A DNA stretch of 64,000 nucleotides from Streptomyces sp. NRRL F-2664 (GCF_000719345.1 NZ_JOFX01000029.1:20730-84729); one strand, 5' to 3'. Shown: positions 7,946 through 17,564, counted from the stretch's first letter. A program made the numbers and translations. Notes: generated by a model not told the origin, from the sequence alone.

Positions 7946-10234
7946 CTACGGCCGGACGGGCGCCAGGCTCGGTTGCGGTGCGTACGCCGGGGTCGGGGCC
8001 GGCGGGGTCGGGCGGCGGTCCGCGAGGGGGACGACCGCCGGAGTGGGGGTCGCCTGGCCCAGGAAGACCCGGCGGACCACCCGTTCCGCCGCGTGGCCGT
8101 CGTCGTACGAGCAGAAGCGGGCCCGGAAGGCGGAGCGGAGCTGCGCGGAGCGGGAGCCCTGCCAGTGCCCCGTGGTGAAGATGTCCACCAGTTCGTCCTG
8201 GGTGCGGGCGATCGCGCCCGGCGGGCACGACCGCAGGTCGAAGTAGGTGCCGCGGGCCGCCTCGTACGCCTCCCAGTCGTCGGCGTGGATCACGATCGGC
8301 CGGTCCAGCACCGCGTAGTCGAACATCAGGGACGAGTAGTCCGTGACCAGCGCGTCGGAGGCGAGGCACAGCTCCTCCACCGACGGGTACGAGGAGACGT
8401 CCACCAGCCGCGGATGCGGCTCCCAGGTGCGGTCGGCGTCCGCGTACATCAGGTGCGTGCGGACCAGCACCGTGAAGCGGGGGCCCAGGTCCCGCAGGAG
8501 CCGCTCGAAGTCCAGGTGGTCCGGCCGGCTGCGGCGGTAGTCGCGGTGGGTGGGGGCGTACAGGATCGCCGTCGAGCCCGCCGGGATCCCCAGCCGCTCG
8601 CGCAGCTCCAGCACGTCCGTCCGGGTCGCCCGGTGGAAGACGTCATTGCGCGGAGAGCCGTATTCGAGGGTCGTGTACGAGGCCGGGACCGCCCTCTCCC
8701 AGACCAGCGTGGAGTGCCGGTTGGCGGACAGCAGGTAGTCCCACTGGTCGGCGCCGCGCAGCAGGCCGGCGAAGTCCGTGGTCGGGTTCGCCGCCGGGCG
8801 GTCCCGAAGGTCCAGGCCGACCCGCTTGAGCGGGGTGCCGTGCTGCGTCTGGAGGAGGACCTGGCCGCGCCGCTTGACCAGCGCCCGGTCGACGTTGACG
8901 TTCGTGACCAGGTATGCGGCCCGCGCCAGGGCACTGAAGTACGCCGCCGAGCCGGGCCGCAGCGCCACCGTCTCGCGGGGCAGGGTCGCGGCGTGCGCCG
9001 GGTCGCAGATCCACACCGTCCGCATGCGCGGCGCCAGTTCCCGCAGCTTGGCCTCGATCGCCGCCGGATTGCAGGCGTAGCCGCCGTGCCAGTACGCCGA
9101 GAAGACCGCGAGCTCCGGGCGCAGCGGCAGCAGCCGCTGGACCCGGTAGTGCAGCCGCAGCGCCGCCTCCCGCAGGCCCCGGCCCAGCGCCCACCCGGCC
9201 CGGCCCAGTGCCGACCCCGCCGCGCGCAGCACCGACAGCAGCCGGTAGCAGCGCCGGGCGCCCAGCCGCATCAGGGCGTGCCGGATCCGGTCGGTCCGCG
9301 ACAGGGACAGCGGCAGCGAACTCCGGCCGCCCGGGGCGCGGTAGCGGCGCAGCAGGGCGGAGGCCCGGGCGAAGAACTCGGCCCGCCCGGCGCGCGGGAG
9401 GCGGTGCCTGTCGGCGTAGACGGTGCAGAAGTGCTCGGCCATCCGGCGGTGCACGGTCGAGCGCCAGCGCTCCAGTTCGGGCCGGCCGGCGAGGTAGCCG
9501 AACACCCGGTCGTACTGGTCGAAGATCTCCAGGTGGCGGGTGGTGCGGGTGGTCAGGATCGACCCCGTGCGCCGTTGGCGGTAGTGCACGCACACCCGGT
9601 CCAGGACCGCCACCGACTCCGCGGCCAGCAGCGCGGGGTAGGTCCAGGGGGTGTCCTCGTACAGGCCGGGCGGGAAGGCGAGGCCCTCGCGCTCCACGTA
9701 TTCGCGGCGGTACGCCTTGTTCCACACCACCATCGGCATGGCGAGGAGGGCCGGCCGGTCGGCCAGGCGGAAACTGGCCGGGCCGTCCTCGGAGAGCCGG
9801 TGCGCGAGCCGGTTGCGCACGAGCTCCCCGGACCAGTGGGCGCGCGCGTAGTCGTAGACCAGCACGTCGGGGGAGCCGGTGTCCTTCAGCCGGTCGGTGA
9901 TGGCCTGCAGGGCGCCGGGTGCGAGCGTGTCGTCGCCGTCGAGGAAGACCAGGTAGTCGCCGGTGGCCCGGGCCAGGCCGGCGTTGCGCGCCGGGCCCGG
10001 CCCGAGGTGGTGCGCCAGGTGCACCGCGGTCACGCGGGGGTCGCGGGCCGCGTACTCGTCGATGATCGCACCGCAGGCGTCGGGGGAGGCGTCGTCGACG
10101 GCGATCAGTTCCAGGTCCGGGTAGGACTGCGTCAGGACCGAGTCCAGACTGTCCCCGAGATAGGCCTGGACCTTGTACGCGGGCACGATGACGCTGAACC
10201 GGGGCACGGCACATCCAGGGGTCGGCGCGGGCAT
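7946..10234 (-). CDS. Bifunctional GT2 glycosyltransferase / CDP-glycerol glycerophosphotransferase-like (TagF)
   Basis: Two-domain wall-polymer enzyme of 762 aa. Residues 10-230 are a GT-A family 2 glycosyltransferase: FSVIVPAYKVQAYL, then VDDASPD and the metal-binding FLDGDD. Residues about 370-740 match the CDP-glycerol:polyglycerophosphate transferase family (TagB/TagF): LQTQHGTPLKR, YAPTHRDYR, and VTDYSSLMFDYAVLDRP with the conserved Asp-Tyr-Ser-Ser. It has no signal peptide; the basic, membrane-proximal middle segment (about 290-350) may attach it to the inner face. It likely builds a teichoic-acid-like chain exported by the TagG/TagH pair. ATG 10234 has only a weak ribosome site; GTG nine codons downstream is an alternative. 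Confidence 0.85.
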   Translation of the reverse strand: MPAPTPGCAVPRFSVIVPAYKVQAYLGDSLDSVLTQSYPDLELIAVDDASPDACGAIIDEYAARDPRVTAVHLAHHLGPGPARNAGLARATGDYLVFLDGDDTLAPGALQAITDRLKDTGSPDVLVYDYARAHWSGELVRNRLAHRLSEDGPASFRLADRPALLAMPMVVWNKAYRREYVEREGLAFPPGLYEDTPWTYPALLAAESVAVLDRVCVHYRQRRTGSILTTRTTRHLEIFDQYDRVFGYLAGRPELERWRSTVHRRMAEHFCTVYADRHRLPRAGRAEFFARASALLRRYRAPGGRSSLPLSLSRTDRIRHALMRLGARRCYRLLSVLRAAGSALGRAGWALGRGLREAALRLHYRVQRLLPLRPELAVFSAYWHGGYACNPAAIEAKLRELAPRMRTVWICDPAHAATLPRETVALRPGSAAYFSALARAAYLVTNVNVDRALVKRRGQVLLQTQHGTPLKRVGLDLRDRPAANPTTDFAGLLRGADQWDYLLSANRHSTLVWERAVPASYTTLEYGSPRNDVFHRATRTDVLELRERLGIPAGSTAILYAPTHRDYRRSRPDHLDFERLLRDLGPRFTVLVRTHLMYADADRTWEPHPRLVDVSSYPSVEELCLASDALVTDYSSLMFDYAVLDRPIVIHADDWEAYEAARGTYFDLRSCPPGAIARTQDELVDIFTTGHWQGSRSAQLRSAFRARFCSYDDGHAAERVVRRVFLGQATPTPAVVPLADRRPTPPAPTPAYAPQPSLAPVRP

Positions 10235-10334
10235 TTTCGCCCAGGAACCCCCGGCGTGGCGATCGGGTTACGCCGTGTGTGGCATTCGGGTCACACCGCC
10301 TCGACACCCCACGCCGGCCGCGCGGTCGATGCGG

Positions 10335-11201
10335 TCACTTCACCGCTCCGGCCATCACCCCCGTCACGAACTGCCGCTGGAACGCGAAGAACACGACGAG
10401 GGGGACCACCATCGACAGGAACGCGCCGGGCGCGAGCACGTCGATGTTGTTCCCGAACTGCCGTACCTGCTGCTGGAGCGCGACCGTGATCGGAGGATCG
10501 GCCGAGTCGGCGAAGACCAGCGCCACGAGCATGTCGTTCCACACCCACAGGAACTGGAAGATGCCCAGCGAGGCGATCGCCGGGCCGCCCAGCGGCAGCA
10601 CCACCCGCGTGAACAGCCGCAGTTCACCCGCCCCGTCCAGGCGTGCCGCCTCCAGCAGCTCGCGCGGGATCTCGGCGAAGAAGTTGCGCAGCAGGAACAC
10701 GGCGAAGGGCAGCCCGAAGGCGGTGTGGAAGAGCACCACGCCCGCCGTGGTCTCGAACAGGCCGATGGTCCCGAAGAGTTCCGACACCGGGATCAGAGCC
10801 ACCTGCACAGGCACGACGAGCAGTCCGACGACGACGAGGAACAGCCAGTCCCGGCCGGGGAACTCCAGCCAGGCGAAGGCGTAGCCGGCGAACGCGCCCA
10901 GGGCCAGCACCAGAAGCGTCGCCGGTAGCGCGATCGCGAACGTGTTCAGGATCGAGCCGGTGATCGCGTCGTTGGCCAGCAACCGCTCGTAGTTGTCGGC
11001 GGTCAGCCGCGAGGGAGCGGTGAACACCTGCCACCAGCCGCCGTCGTTCAGGTCGGTCGGGGAGAAGAGGGAGGACAGCAGCAGCCCCAGGGTGGGCAGC
11101 AGCCAGAAGAGCGCCGCGGCGACGAGGAAGACGCGCACGGCCCCGCCGGCCAGGCCGCCGGCGGCGCGCCCGGCCCACGTCCTCGCGCCGGAACGGCTCA
11201 T
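10335..11201 (-). CDS. Sugar ABC transporter permease (MalG-type, CUT1)
   Basis: Inner-membrane permease of a carbohydrate importer, 288 aa, with six predicted transmembrane segments. The EAA loop that docks on the ATPase is visible as ELLEAARLDGAGELRLFTRVVLP with the conserved Gly (near residue 190). The C-terminus is short and MalG-like. Start ATG 11201 has an excellent AAGGAGG about 8 nt upstream and overlaps the end of the preceding permease by 4 nt (ATGA), so it is coupled. No ATPase gene lies in the operon; in Streptomyces such importers commonly borrow the shared ATPase MsiK. Confidence 0.93.
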   Translation of the reverse strand: MSRSGARTWAGRAAGGLAGGAVRVFLVAAALFWLLPTLGLLLSSLFSPTDLNDGGWWQVFTAPSRLTADNYERLLANDAITGSILNTFAIALPATLLVLALGAFAGYAFAWLEFPGRDWLFLVVVGLLVVPVQVALIPVSELFGTIGLFETTAGVVLFHTAFGLPFAVFLLRNFFAEIPRELLEAARLDGAGELRLFTRVVLPLGGPAIASLGIFQFLWVWNDMLVALVFADSADPPITVALQQQVRQFGNNIDVLAPGAFLSMVVPLVVFFAFQRQFVTGVMAGAVK

Positions 11202-12562
11202 CGGGCCCCCTCCTTCCGCAGGCGGCGGATGTTCACGAGCATCACCGGAACCACCAGCACCAGCAGCAGTACGGCGATGGCGCTGCCCAGACCCGGATCG
11301 GCGTCGGTGCCGAAGGAAGTCCGGTAGAGCTGGAGCGCGAGCACGTTCGCGTCGTCCTGGACCGCGCCCGGCGCGATCACGAAGACCAGGTCGAAGATCT
11401 TCATGACGTTGATGACGAGGGTGACGAGCACGACCACCAGCAGGGGCGCCAGCAGCGGGACGGTGATCCGCCGGAACACCTGCCACTCGTTCGCCCCGTC
11501 CACCCGCGCCGCCTCCAGCAGCTCGCGCGGTACGGCCGCCAGCCCGGCCCCGATCAGCACCATCGCGAAACCGGCCCACATCCACACGTACGCCCCGATC
11601 ACCGCGGGGGTGACGAGCGCCGGGCCGAGCCACTCCACCCCGCCGTAGGCCTCCCGGAAGTTGGCCGCCGGCAGCCGCAGCAGCGCCCCGTCGGCCTTCG
11701 CGGACAGGGTGAAGGTGCCGTCGGCGCGGGCCGTCGCCGTGTCGACCACCCGGCCGTCCCTGACCGCCTCGATCCGCATCCCGGCGAAGCCCTGTTCGCT
11801 CGGGTCGACCACGTTCGTGGTGCCGCCTCCGCCGCGGGTGAAGTCCTGCCAGACGGTGCCGGTGACCTTCCCCGGCACGGCCTGCGCGGCGCCCGCCGGG
11901 CGGGTCCCCTCCGGCAGGGCCTGCGGGGCCACCCCGACCAGCGGGAGCAGCACCGGGCTGCCCGCGCGGACCGGCTCGCGGGTCGTGAAGGCGCCGCCGC
12001 CCGCGTCCGCCAGCGGGGAGTCGCGGCCCGGCCGGGCCTTGGGGAAGGCCGAGGACGGCGCGAAGGTGTCGTGGACGCCGACCCAGACCGCGTTGGCGAC
12101 GCCCCGGTCGGGGTCGTGGTCGTAGACGAGCCGGAAGATGATGCCGGCCGCCAGCATCGAGATCGCCATCGGCATGAACACCAGCAGCTTGAACGCCGTT
12201 CCCCAGCGCACCCGTTCGGTGAGCACCGCGAAGATCAGCCCGAGCGCCGTGGCGGTGGCCGGGGCCAGCACCACCCACACCGCCGTGTTCTGCAGGGCGG
12301 TGCGGATGCCGTCGTCGGTGAGGATCTCCCGGTAGTTGCCGCCGCCGACGAACACCTCGCCGGAGCGGTCGAAGAAGCTGCGGTAGACCGAGTAGCCGAT
12401 CGGATGCACGACGAGCGCGCCGAGCAGGACGAGCGCCGGCAGCAGGAACGCGGCAGCCACCAGACGGCGGCGCCGTGCCTCGGCGGACGGACCGGGTGCG
12501 GCGCCGTGTGCGCGGGAGGGTCCGGGCGCGGGGGAGCGGCCGTGCGCGGCGGGGGCCGTCAC
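11198..12562 (-). CDS. Sugar ABC transporter permease (MalF-type, CUT1) with large extracytoplasmic insert
   Basis: Second permease of the importer, 454 aa against about 300 for the usual family member. The first segments are normal, as is the C-terminal half with the EAA loop ELLEAARVDGANEWQVFRRI. Between them, roughly residues 125-275, sits an extra domain containing GTVWQDF and DGTFTLSA, which looks like a Cna-B or carboxypeptidase-regulatory beta-sandwich. E. coli MalF also carries a large periplasmic loop (P2) that contacts the binding protein; the position here is comparable, which suggests the same job by a different fold. GTG 12562 lies just after the binding-protein stop at 12567. 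Confidence 0.9.
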   Translation of the reverse strand: MTAPAAHGRSPAPGPSRAHGAAPGPSAEARRRRLVAAAFLLPALVLLGALVVHPIGYSVYRSFFDRSGEVFVGGGNYREILTDDGIRTALQNTAVWVVLAPATATALGLIFAVLTERVRWGTAFKLLVFMPMAISMLAAGIIFRLVYDHDPDRGVANAVWVGVHDTFAPSSAFPKARPGRDSPLADAGGGAFTTREPVRAGSPVLLPLVGVAPQALPEGTRPAGAAQAVPGKVTGTVWQDFTRGGGGTTNVVDPSEQGFAGMRIEAVRDGRVVDTATARADGTFTLSAKADGALLRLPAANFREAYGGVEWLGPALVTPAVIGAYVWMWAGFAMVLIGAGLAAVPRELLEAARVDGANEWQVFRRITVPLLAPLLVVVLVTLVINVMKIFDLVFVIAPGAVQDDANVLALQLYRTSFGTDADPGLGSAIAVLLLVLVVPVMLVNIRRLRKEGAR

Positions 12563-12566
12563 GGGA

Positions 12567-13925
12567 TCAATTCCCGTAGGCCTTGGCCGCGTCCGCCTCC
12601 AGTTTCGCCTGGGTGCCCGCCACGTCCGACGGGTTCGCCAGGAAGTCCTGCAGCGCCTTCCACTCACCCGCACCAGGGGTCCCGCCGAAGGCCGCCGGGG
12701 CCTGGTCGGACATGTCGAAGCGGAAGTCGTCGCCCGCCGCGATCAGGGCCTTGGCGATGCCCCGCTGGATGTCGTTCGGGTAGGACGCCGGGTCGACCGA
12801 CTTGTTCGGCGAGAGGAAGCCGCCCTCGCGGGCCTGGATCTGCGGTGCGTCCGCCGACGCCAGGAAGGTCAGCAGCGCCTGCGCGCCCTTGGAGGGCTTC
12901 AGCGCGACGGCCACGTCACCGCCGGACACCACGGGCGCCTTCGCGCCGACCGCCGGGAAGGGGAAGACCAGCGCGTCCTCGCCGATCTTCGCCTGCGTCT
13001 GCGCGATGTTCACCGCCACGAAGTCACCCTCGAAGACCATCGCGGCCGCCGGCCGGTCGCCGCCGGTGAAGGTCTGCGTCACCGACTTGGGGAACTCGGT
13101 GGCCAGCGCGCCGCTCGTACCGCCCGCCAGGAAGTCCTTGCGTCCGAACAGCTCGGCGAGCGTGGTCAGGGCCTGCTTGACGCTGTCGTCCGTCCACTTG
13201 ATCTCGTGCTTGGCCAACCGGTCGTACTTCTCCGGACCCGACTGGGAGAGGTAGACGTTCTCGAACCAGTCCGTGAGGGTCCAGCCGTCCGCGCCCGCGA
13301 CCGAGACCGCAGGCGTGCCCGACGCCGACAGGGTGTCCGCCGCGGCGATCAGTTCCTTCCAGGTCGTGGGCGGCTTCACTCCGGCCGCCTCGAACGCCTT
13401 CGCGTTGTACCAGATCAGCGACTTGTTGGCGGCCTTGTAGTAGACGCCGTACTGGGTGCCGCCGACCGCGCCCAGCGACTTCCAGCCCGCCGAGTAGTTC
13501 TTGTCGAGCTGCGCCTGCGCCTCGGGGCCCACCGGCTGCGCCCACTTGTTCTGCACGGCCGAGACGAGCGCGCCCACCTGCGGCAGCAGCGCGACGTCCG
13601 GCGGGGCGCCCCCGGCGATCTTCGTGCCGAGGAACGTGACGATCGGGTCCTGCGCCGGGACGAAGGTGACGGTCGCTCCCGTCCGCTTCTCGAACTCCCT
13701 GAGGACCTTGGTGAAGTTCTCCTGCTCGGGGCCCGTCCAGACCGCCGCGACCTGGAGCTTCTCCCCGTCCAGCCGCGGTAACTCCACCCCGGGCGCGGCC
13801 GTGCCGCCCTGCGGTGGCGACGCCGGCCCGCCGCCGTCGCCGCCGCACGCGGTGAGCGCCAGCGCGCCCGCGGCGGCCAGCGCCGCCCACTGCAGATACG
13901 TACGGCCCGTTCCGTGCTTGCGCAT
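12567..13925 (-). CDS. Sugar-binding lipoprotein of ABC importer
   Basis: Extracellular solute-binding protein (family 1) of 452 aa that captures a carbohydrate and delivers it to the two permeases downstream. The signal peptide ends in a lipobox, ALALTACGGDGG, so Cys near residue 27 is lipidated. The rest has family features such as NKSLIWYNAKAFEAAGVKPP and the hinge region with VFEGDF. I chose ATG 13925, which gives a clean Lys/Arg-rich signal start MRKHGTGR; the longer frame from 13994 adds an unlikely Arg-rich tail. First gene of a three-gene operon. The sugar is not evident; no regulator gene lies next to it. Confidence 0.93.
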   Translation of the reverse strand: MRKHGTGRTYLQWAALAAAGALALTACGGDGGGPASPPQGGTAAPGVELPRLDGEKLQVAAVWTGPEQENFTKVLREFEKRTGATVTFVPAQDPIVTFLGTKIAGGAPPDVALLPQVGALVSAVQNKWAQPVGPEAQAQLDKNYSAGWKSLGAVGGTQYGVYYKAANKSLIWYNAKAFEAAGVKPPTTWKELIAAADTLSASGTPAVSVAGADGWTLTDWFENVYLSQSGPEKYDRLAKHEIKWTDDSVKQALTTLAELFGRKDFLAGGTSGALATEFPKSVTQTFTGGDRPAAAMVFEGDFVAVNIAQTQAKIGEDALVFPFPAVGAKAPVVSGGDVAVALKPSKGAQALLTFLASADAPQIQAREGGFLSPNKSVDPASYPNDIQRGIAKALIAAGDDFRFDMSDQAPAAFGGTPGAGEWKALQDFLANPSDVAGTQAKLEADAAKAYGN

Positions 13926-14021
13926 GGCTCTGCCCCCGATACCCGTGGTGTGTCCCGGACCACAAGGTCTACGCCGACGCGCGCGGAGCCGCAATACCGC
14001 GTCACCGGGACGGGCAGGGCC

Positions 14022-17000
14022 TCAGCGGGCGTCCTGGGGTGCCGGCGGGAACAGCACCGGTATCGCCGAGACCAGGTGCGCGGCCCGGTCCAGGGCGCTG
14101 GCCAGCAGCGCGAGGTCGGTCGGGCCGTTGCCGAGTTCGCGCACGGGGCGGCGGGCCGGCGGATCACCCATCCGCTCCCATTCCACCGGAACCACCGTCG
14201 GCCGCAGGGTCGCCGTCCGCGGGATCCGCCCGGTCACCCGGCCCGCCTGGAACGGCACCGTACGGCCGTCCGCGAAACGCAGCACGCCGCGGCCGGGACC
14301 CGGCTGGTCCGGGGCCTCCAGCTCCACCCGCAGGGCCGCCAACCGGGCCGGGCCCGTGTCGGCCGTGCGGTCCGGGCGGGAGGTGCTCGCCACCAGGTGC
14401 ACGCCGAGCCGGGCGCCGTCCCGGGCCACCGCCTCCAGCGCCCGCACCACCGAGCCGGCCGCGGGGCGGCCCGCACTGCCCAGGCCGGGCGCCACCAAGG
14501 CGTCGAGGTCGTCCACCAGCACCACCAGGCGGGGCAGCGGGCTCGGCCCGACCGGATCGGTACGGGTGGCCGCGGCGCGCAGGCGCAGTGTCCCCGTCCG
14601 TACGGGCTCGTCGTGGCCCGGCGGGCCGCCTGCCGGGCCGTCGCCGCGGACCTCGCCCGGGGCGGGCCGGCGGGGCGCGACCATCCGGCCGGACACCTCG
14701 CGCTGCGCGTGCCACTCGGCGAAGGGGACGCCGTCCAGCAGCTCGGCGCGCCGCTTGAGCTCCGCGCCCAGTGCCTGCGCGAACTCCCGCATGCGCAGCG
14801 GATCCGAGGCGACCAGGTGGGCGGAGACGTGCGGGAGCTCGGTGCAGGGCAGCAGCCCCTCCCCGCGCTCCCCGCCGGCGCCGTCGAGGAGGACCAGCCC
14901 GAGCCGGTCCGGGCGGGCGCCCGCGGCCAGCGACGCGGCCACCGAGCGCAGCAGCTCGGTCCGGCCGCTGCCCGCGGGCCCCTCCACGATCAGGTGCGGG
15001 CCGTCGTGGACCAGTTCCGTGCCGACGGGACCGCGCCGTCCGGCGCCCAGCACGACCTCCGCCAGGCCGCCCCGGCCCTGCCCCTGGTCGGTGGCGGCCG
15101 CCCAACGGGCCATCAGGGACGCCGGGGTGGCCCGGGCCAGCCCGAGCTCGTCCAGCAGCCGTGCCGTTGCGGGCAGTGCGGCGGCCGTGGGACGGCTCGT
15201 CCCCCCGGCGCCGCCGTCGGTGGGCCGCAGCGGAGCCAGGGCCCGGGCGAACCGCTCCGCCCAGGCGGCGGAGACGGCGTCGGACACGGCGGTGCCGCCG
15301 GTCGGGACCGGCCGGCCACCGCGGACCGCGAAGGTGCGTACGGCCGTGGCCACGTCCCCGCTGAGCAGGGCGACCGCACCGCAGTCCCGGAAGGCGGGGG
15401 TGGCTGCGCAAGCCGCCTCGTACGTCTCGGCGACCGGGGAGGCGGGGGTGGCGGCCGGGGCCTCGGCCAGGGCCAGGACGTGGATCCCGGCGGCCGGGCC
15501 GTGCGAGGCGAGCCGGCCGGTGAGGTCGCGCAGCGCACCGGTCCCCGGGTCGCCGTCGAGGACCAGGAGCGTGTAGGGGCCCGGGTGGGCTTCCGCGGCC
15601 TCGCGGACCTGTTCGGCGGACGCGCTCGCCCAGTGCGCGCCGAGCGGGCCGTCGTCGAGGCGCCGGGTCAGCTCCGCCGTACGGGCGGTGGCCTGGTCGC
15701 GGTCGTACGCGAGGAGCAGCCGGCAGTCCTGGCCGTGCCCGGGCCGCACGTGGGGCAGCCAGCCCAGCCAGCCCCAGTCGCGCCGCCGGTCGGCGAGCGG
15801 CCGGGCCCGGTCGGCGCACACGAGCACGATCTCCAGCTGCCCGGGCGCGTGCAGCCCCGCGAGCTGCGCCACCACCCACCGGGCGGCCCCCGACAGCCGG
15901 GCCCGCGGGCCGGCGAGGCCCAGGGCGCCGACGGCGGGCAGCGACACCCGGCTCCCCGCGCCCAGCCCGATCTCCAGCAGCGCGGCCCGGTCGGCCCGCG
16001 GGGACGTACGGGACCACAGGCGGCCGGTCGGCCCGATCGCGGCCAGCAGCAGCGCGGCCGGGTCGTCGGGGTGGGGTGCGGCGGCGGTGGTGACGGCCTC
16101 CGGCGCGGCCTGTTCGACGTCCTCGCCGCGCACCCACTTGCGGGCCCACGCGCCGAGGCCGCCCCGGCGGCGGCCGGATCCGGGCGGGGCGCCCGCCTCC
16201 GGGCCGGCCGGGCCGGAGGCACCGGGGAAGCCGGTGACGCCCGGGGCGGCCGCTCCGGCCGGCCCGTACGGCTCGGCGGCCGGGGCGGCAGCGGGGTCGG
16301 CGGACGGCAGGTGCGGGGCCGGCCCGCCGCCGTACGGACCGGTGCCGCTGCCGGCCGGGCCGCGGGCGCCCGCCGCCGTGCCCGGGCCGACGCCGAAGGC
16401 GCCCGCGGGGCCGGGGGCGCCGGAGCCGGGCGGGACGGGCGCACCGGGCACGGCCGGTGCCACCGGCGCTGCGGCTGCTGCGGGCGCGGGAAGGGCCAGG
16501 TGGCCCTCCTGGTCCGGGACCACCGGCAGTACCGGCGGGTGCGCGGGCGCCAGCCGCAGGGTGGACTCGCCGACCCGCAGCAGGGCCCCCGCGGGCAGGG
16601 CGACCGGCTGGTCGCCGACCGGGGCGCCGTCGAGGGTGGTGCCGTTGGTGGAGCCCAGGTCGGCGACGGCCACCCGCCCCTCGTGGATTACGGTCACGGC
16701 GCAGTGCATCCGCGACACGTCCGGGTCGTCCAGCGGGACGTCGGCGTCGCCGGACCGGCCGATCCTGATCCGCCCGTCGTGCAGCAGGTGCACCCCGCCG
16801 GCATCCGGCCCGGCCACGACGTGCAGCTGGGGTGCGCCGAGGCCGTCCTCGGGGAGTACGTCCGGCAGTGGGGCGTTCAGCGCCAGCACGGCACCGTCCA
16901 CGAGCGGCGGCTCGCCCAGTACCCGGCGCTGCAGGTCCAGGCGTTCCGATCCGGCGTAGAGCACCACCGTGCCGCCCGTGTCGGGGCCGCCGACGGTGGC

Positions 17001-17129
17001 CGCGAGTCCGGAGGCGACCGCGGCCAGCGCGGTGCCGGCGGGCGCGGTGACGAGCACGTCACAGCTCGCGGGGGCGGTGGCGGCCGGGTGGCCGCCGCGC
17101 GACCCGAGGACGGTCAGCCGGATCTGCAT
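14022..17129 (-). CDS. FHA domain / FtsK-SpoIIIE-like (EccC-related) protein
   Basis: Large protein of 1035 aa. Residues 1-90 look like a ubiquitin-type fold as in EssC/EccC relatives; 120-195 is a forkhead-associated domain (IRIGRSGDADVPLDDPD, then SRMHCAVTV and DLGSTNGTTLDG), which binds phosphothreonine. A Pro/Gly/Ala-rich linker follows to about 320, then an FtsK/SpoIIIE-type region. The phosphate loop is GPAGSGRTELL near residue 720 with Arg instead of the catalytic Lys, and Walker B is LVVLVDDLDALV near 870. The FHA domain and the divergent Ser/Thr kinase genes suggest that it is a phosphorylation target. A link to the WXG100 genes at 51-58 kb is possible but unproven. Start ATG 17129 fits the conserved MQIRLTVLG. 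Confidence 0.82.
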   Translation of the reverse strand: MQIRLTVLGSRGGHPAATAPASCDVLVTAPAGTALAAVASGLAATVGGPDTGGTVVLYAGSERLDLQRRVLGEPPLVDGAVLALNAPLPDVLPEDGLGAPQLHVVAGPDAGGVHLLHDGRIRIGRSGDADVPLDDPDVSRMHCAVTVIHEGRVAVADLGSTNGTTLDGAPVGDQPVALPAGALLRVGESTLRLAPAHPPVLPVVPDQEGHLALPAPAAAAAPVAPAVPGAPVPPGSGAPGPAGAFGVGPGTAAGARGPAGSGTGPYGGGPAPHLPSADPAAAPAAEPYGPAGAAAPGVTGFPGASGPAGPEAGAPPGSGRRRGGLGAWARKWVRGEDVEQAAPEAVTTAAAPHPDDPAALLLAAIGPTGRLWSRTSPRADRAALLEIGLGAGSRVSLPAVGALGLAGPRARLSGAARWVVAQLAGLHAPGQLEIVLVCADRARPLADRRRDWGWLGWLPHVRPGHGQDCRLLLAYDRDQATARTAELTRRLDDGPLGAHWASASAEQVREAAEAHPGPYTLLVLDGDPGTGALRDLTGRLASHGPAAGIHVLALAEAPAATPASPVAETYEAACAATPAFRDCGAVALLSGDVATAVRTFAVRGGRPVPTGGTAVSDAVSAAWAERFARALAPLRPTDGGAGGTSRPTAAALPATARLLDELGLARATPASLMARWAAATDQGQGRGGLAEVVLGAGRRGPVGTELVHDGPHLIVEGPAGSGRTELLRSVAASLAAGARPDRLGLVLLDGAGGERGEGLLPCTELPHVSAHLVASDPLRMREFAQALGAELKRRAELLDGVPFAEWHAQREVSGRMVAPRRPAPGEVRGDGPAGGPPGHDEPVRTGTLRLRAAATRTDPVGPSPLPRLVVLVDDLDALVAPGLGSAGRPAAGSVVRALEAVARDGARLGVHLVASTSRPDRTADTGPARLAALRVELEAPDQPGPGRGVLRFADGRTVPFQAGRVTGRIPRTATLRPTVVPVEWERMGDPPARRPVRELGNGPTDLALLASALDRAAHLVSAIPVLFPPAPQDAR

Positions 17130-17564
17130 CGCCGTCAGCGGTCCCTTCTGCGCGGTGCGCGGTGTGTGCGCCCGGCAGGGGTCCCGTGACACGGCTGTCC
17201 GCTCGCCCCCCGCCCGGCACGGACGCGTCGTCCGGTCAGGTCTGCCCGGAAGGCGGGGCTCCCGTCCCGTGCCGTTCCGTACGGGTGCATCCTCGCACCT
17301 GTCGCGGCCAACACGCCCGGCACCCGGCAAAGAATGATCTTGATCTGTCGCGGGCCGGGCCGGGGTCCGGCCGGATCCGGACACCGACTGGGGGAAAGTA
17401 CGGGAAAATCGCCTCCGGCATACCCCGAAAACGTCACCCTCCGTACATATGTGCGGCAACCAACCTCGGCGGACCGGCGTCTTCCGGGGGGACACCCCCT
17501 AGAGTGGGCCGGAAAACCCACTCGACGGACGACCACAGCAGACGACAGCAGGGGAGCGCGAGAC
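17130..17564. promoter_or_regulatory. Divergent promoter region between fha/ftsK-like gene and pkaA
   Basis: A 435-bp gap with no gene. A near-palindrome CCGTACATATGTGCGG lies at 17441-17456 with perfect core ACATATGT. TAGAGT at 17500-17505 is a good Streptomyces -10 box for pkaA, though I see no clear -35. The kinase ribosome site GGGGAG lies at about 17551. The region is AT-richer than its surroundings, as expected for control DNA. Confidence 0.45.

Noticed and set aside
10335..12278. Single long minus-strand frame joining both sugar permeases
   Set aside because: Only its 3' part encodes the MalG-type permease; the upstream part is a shadow frame of the MalF-type gene, which has its own reading frame ending at 11198.
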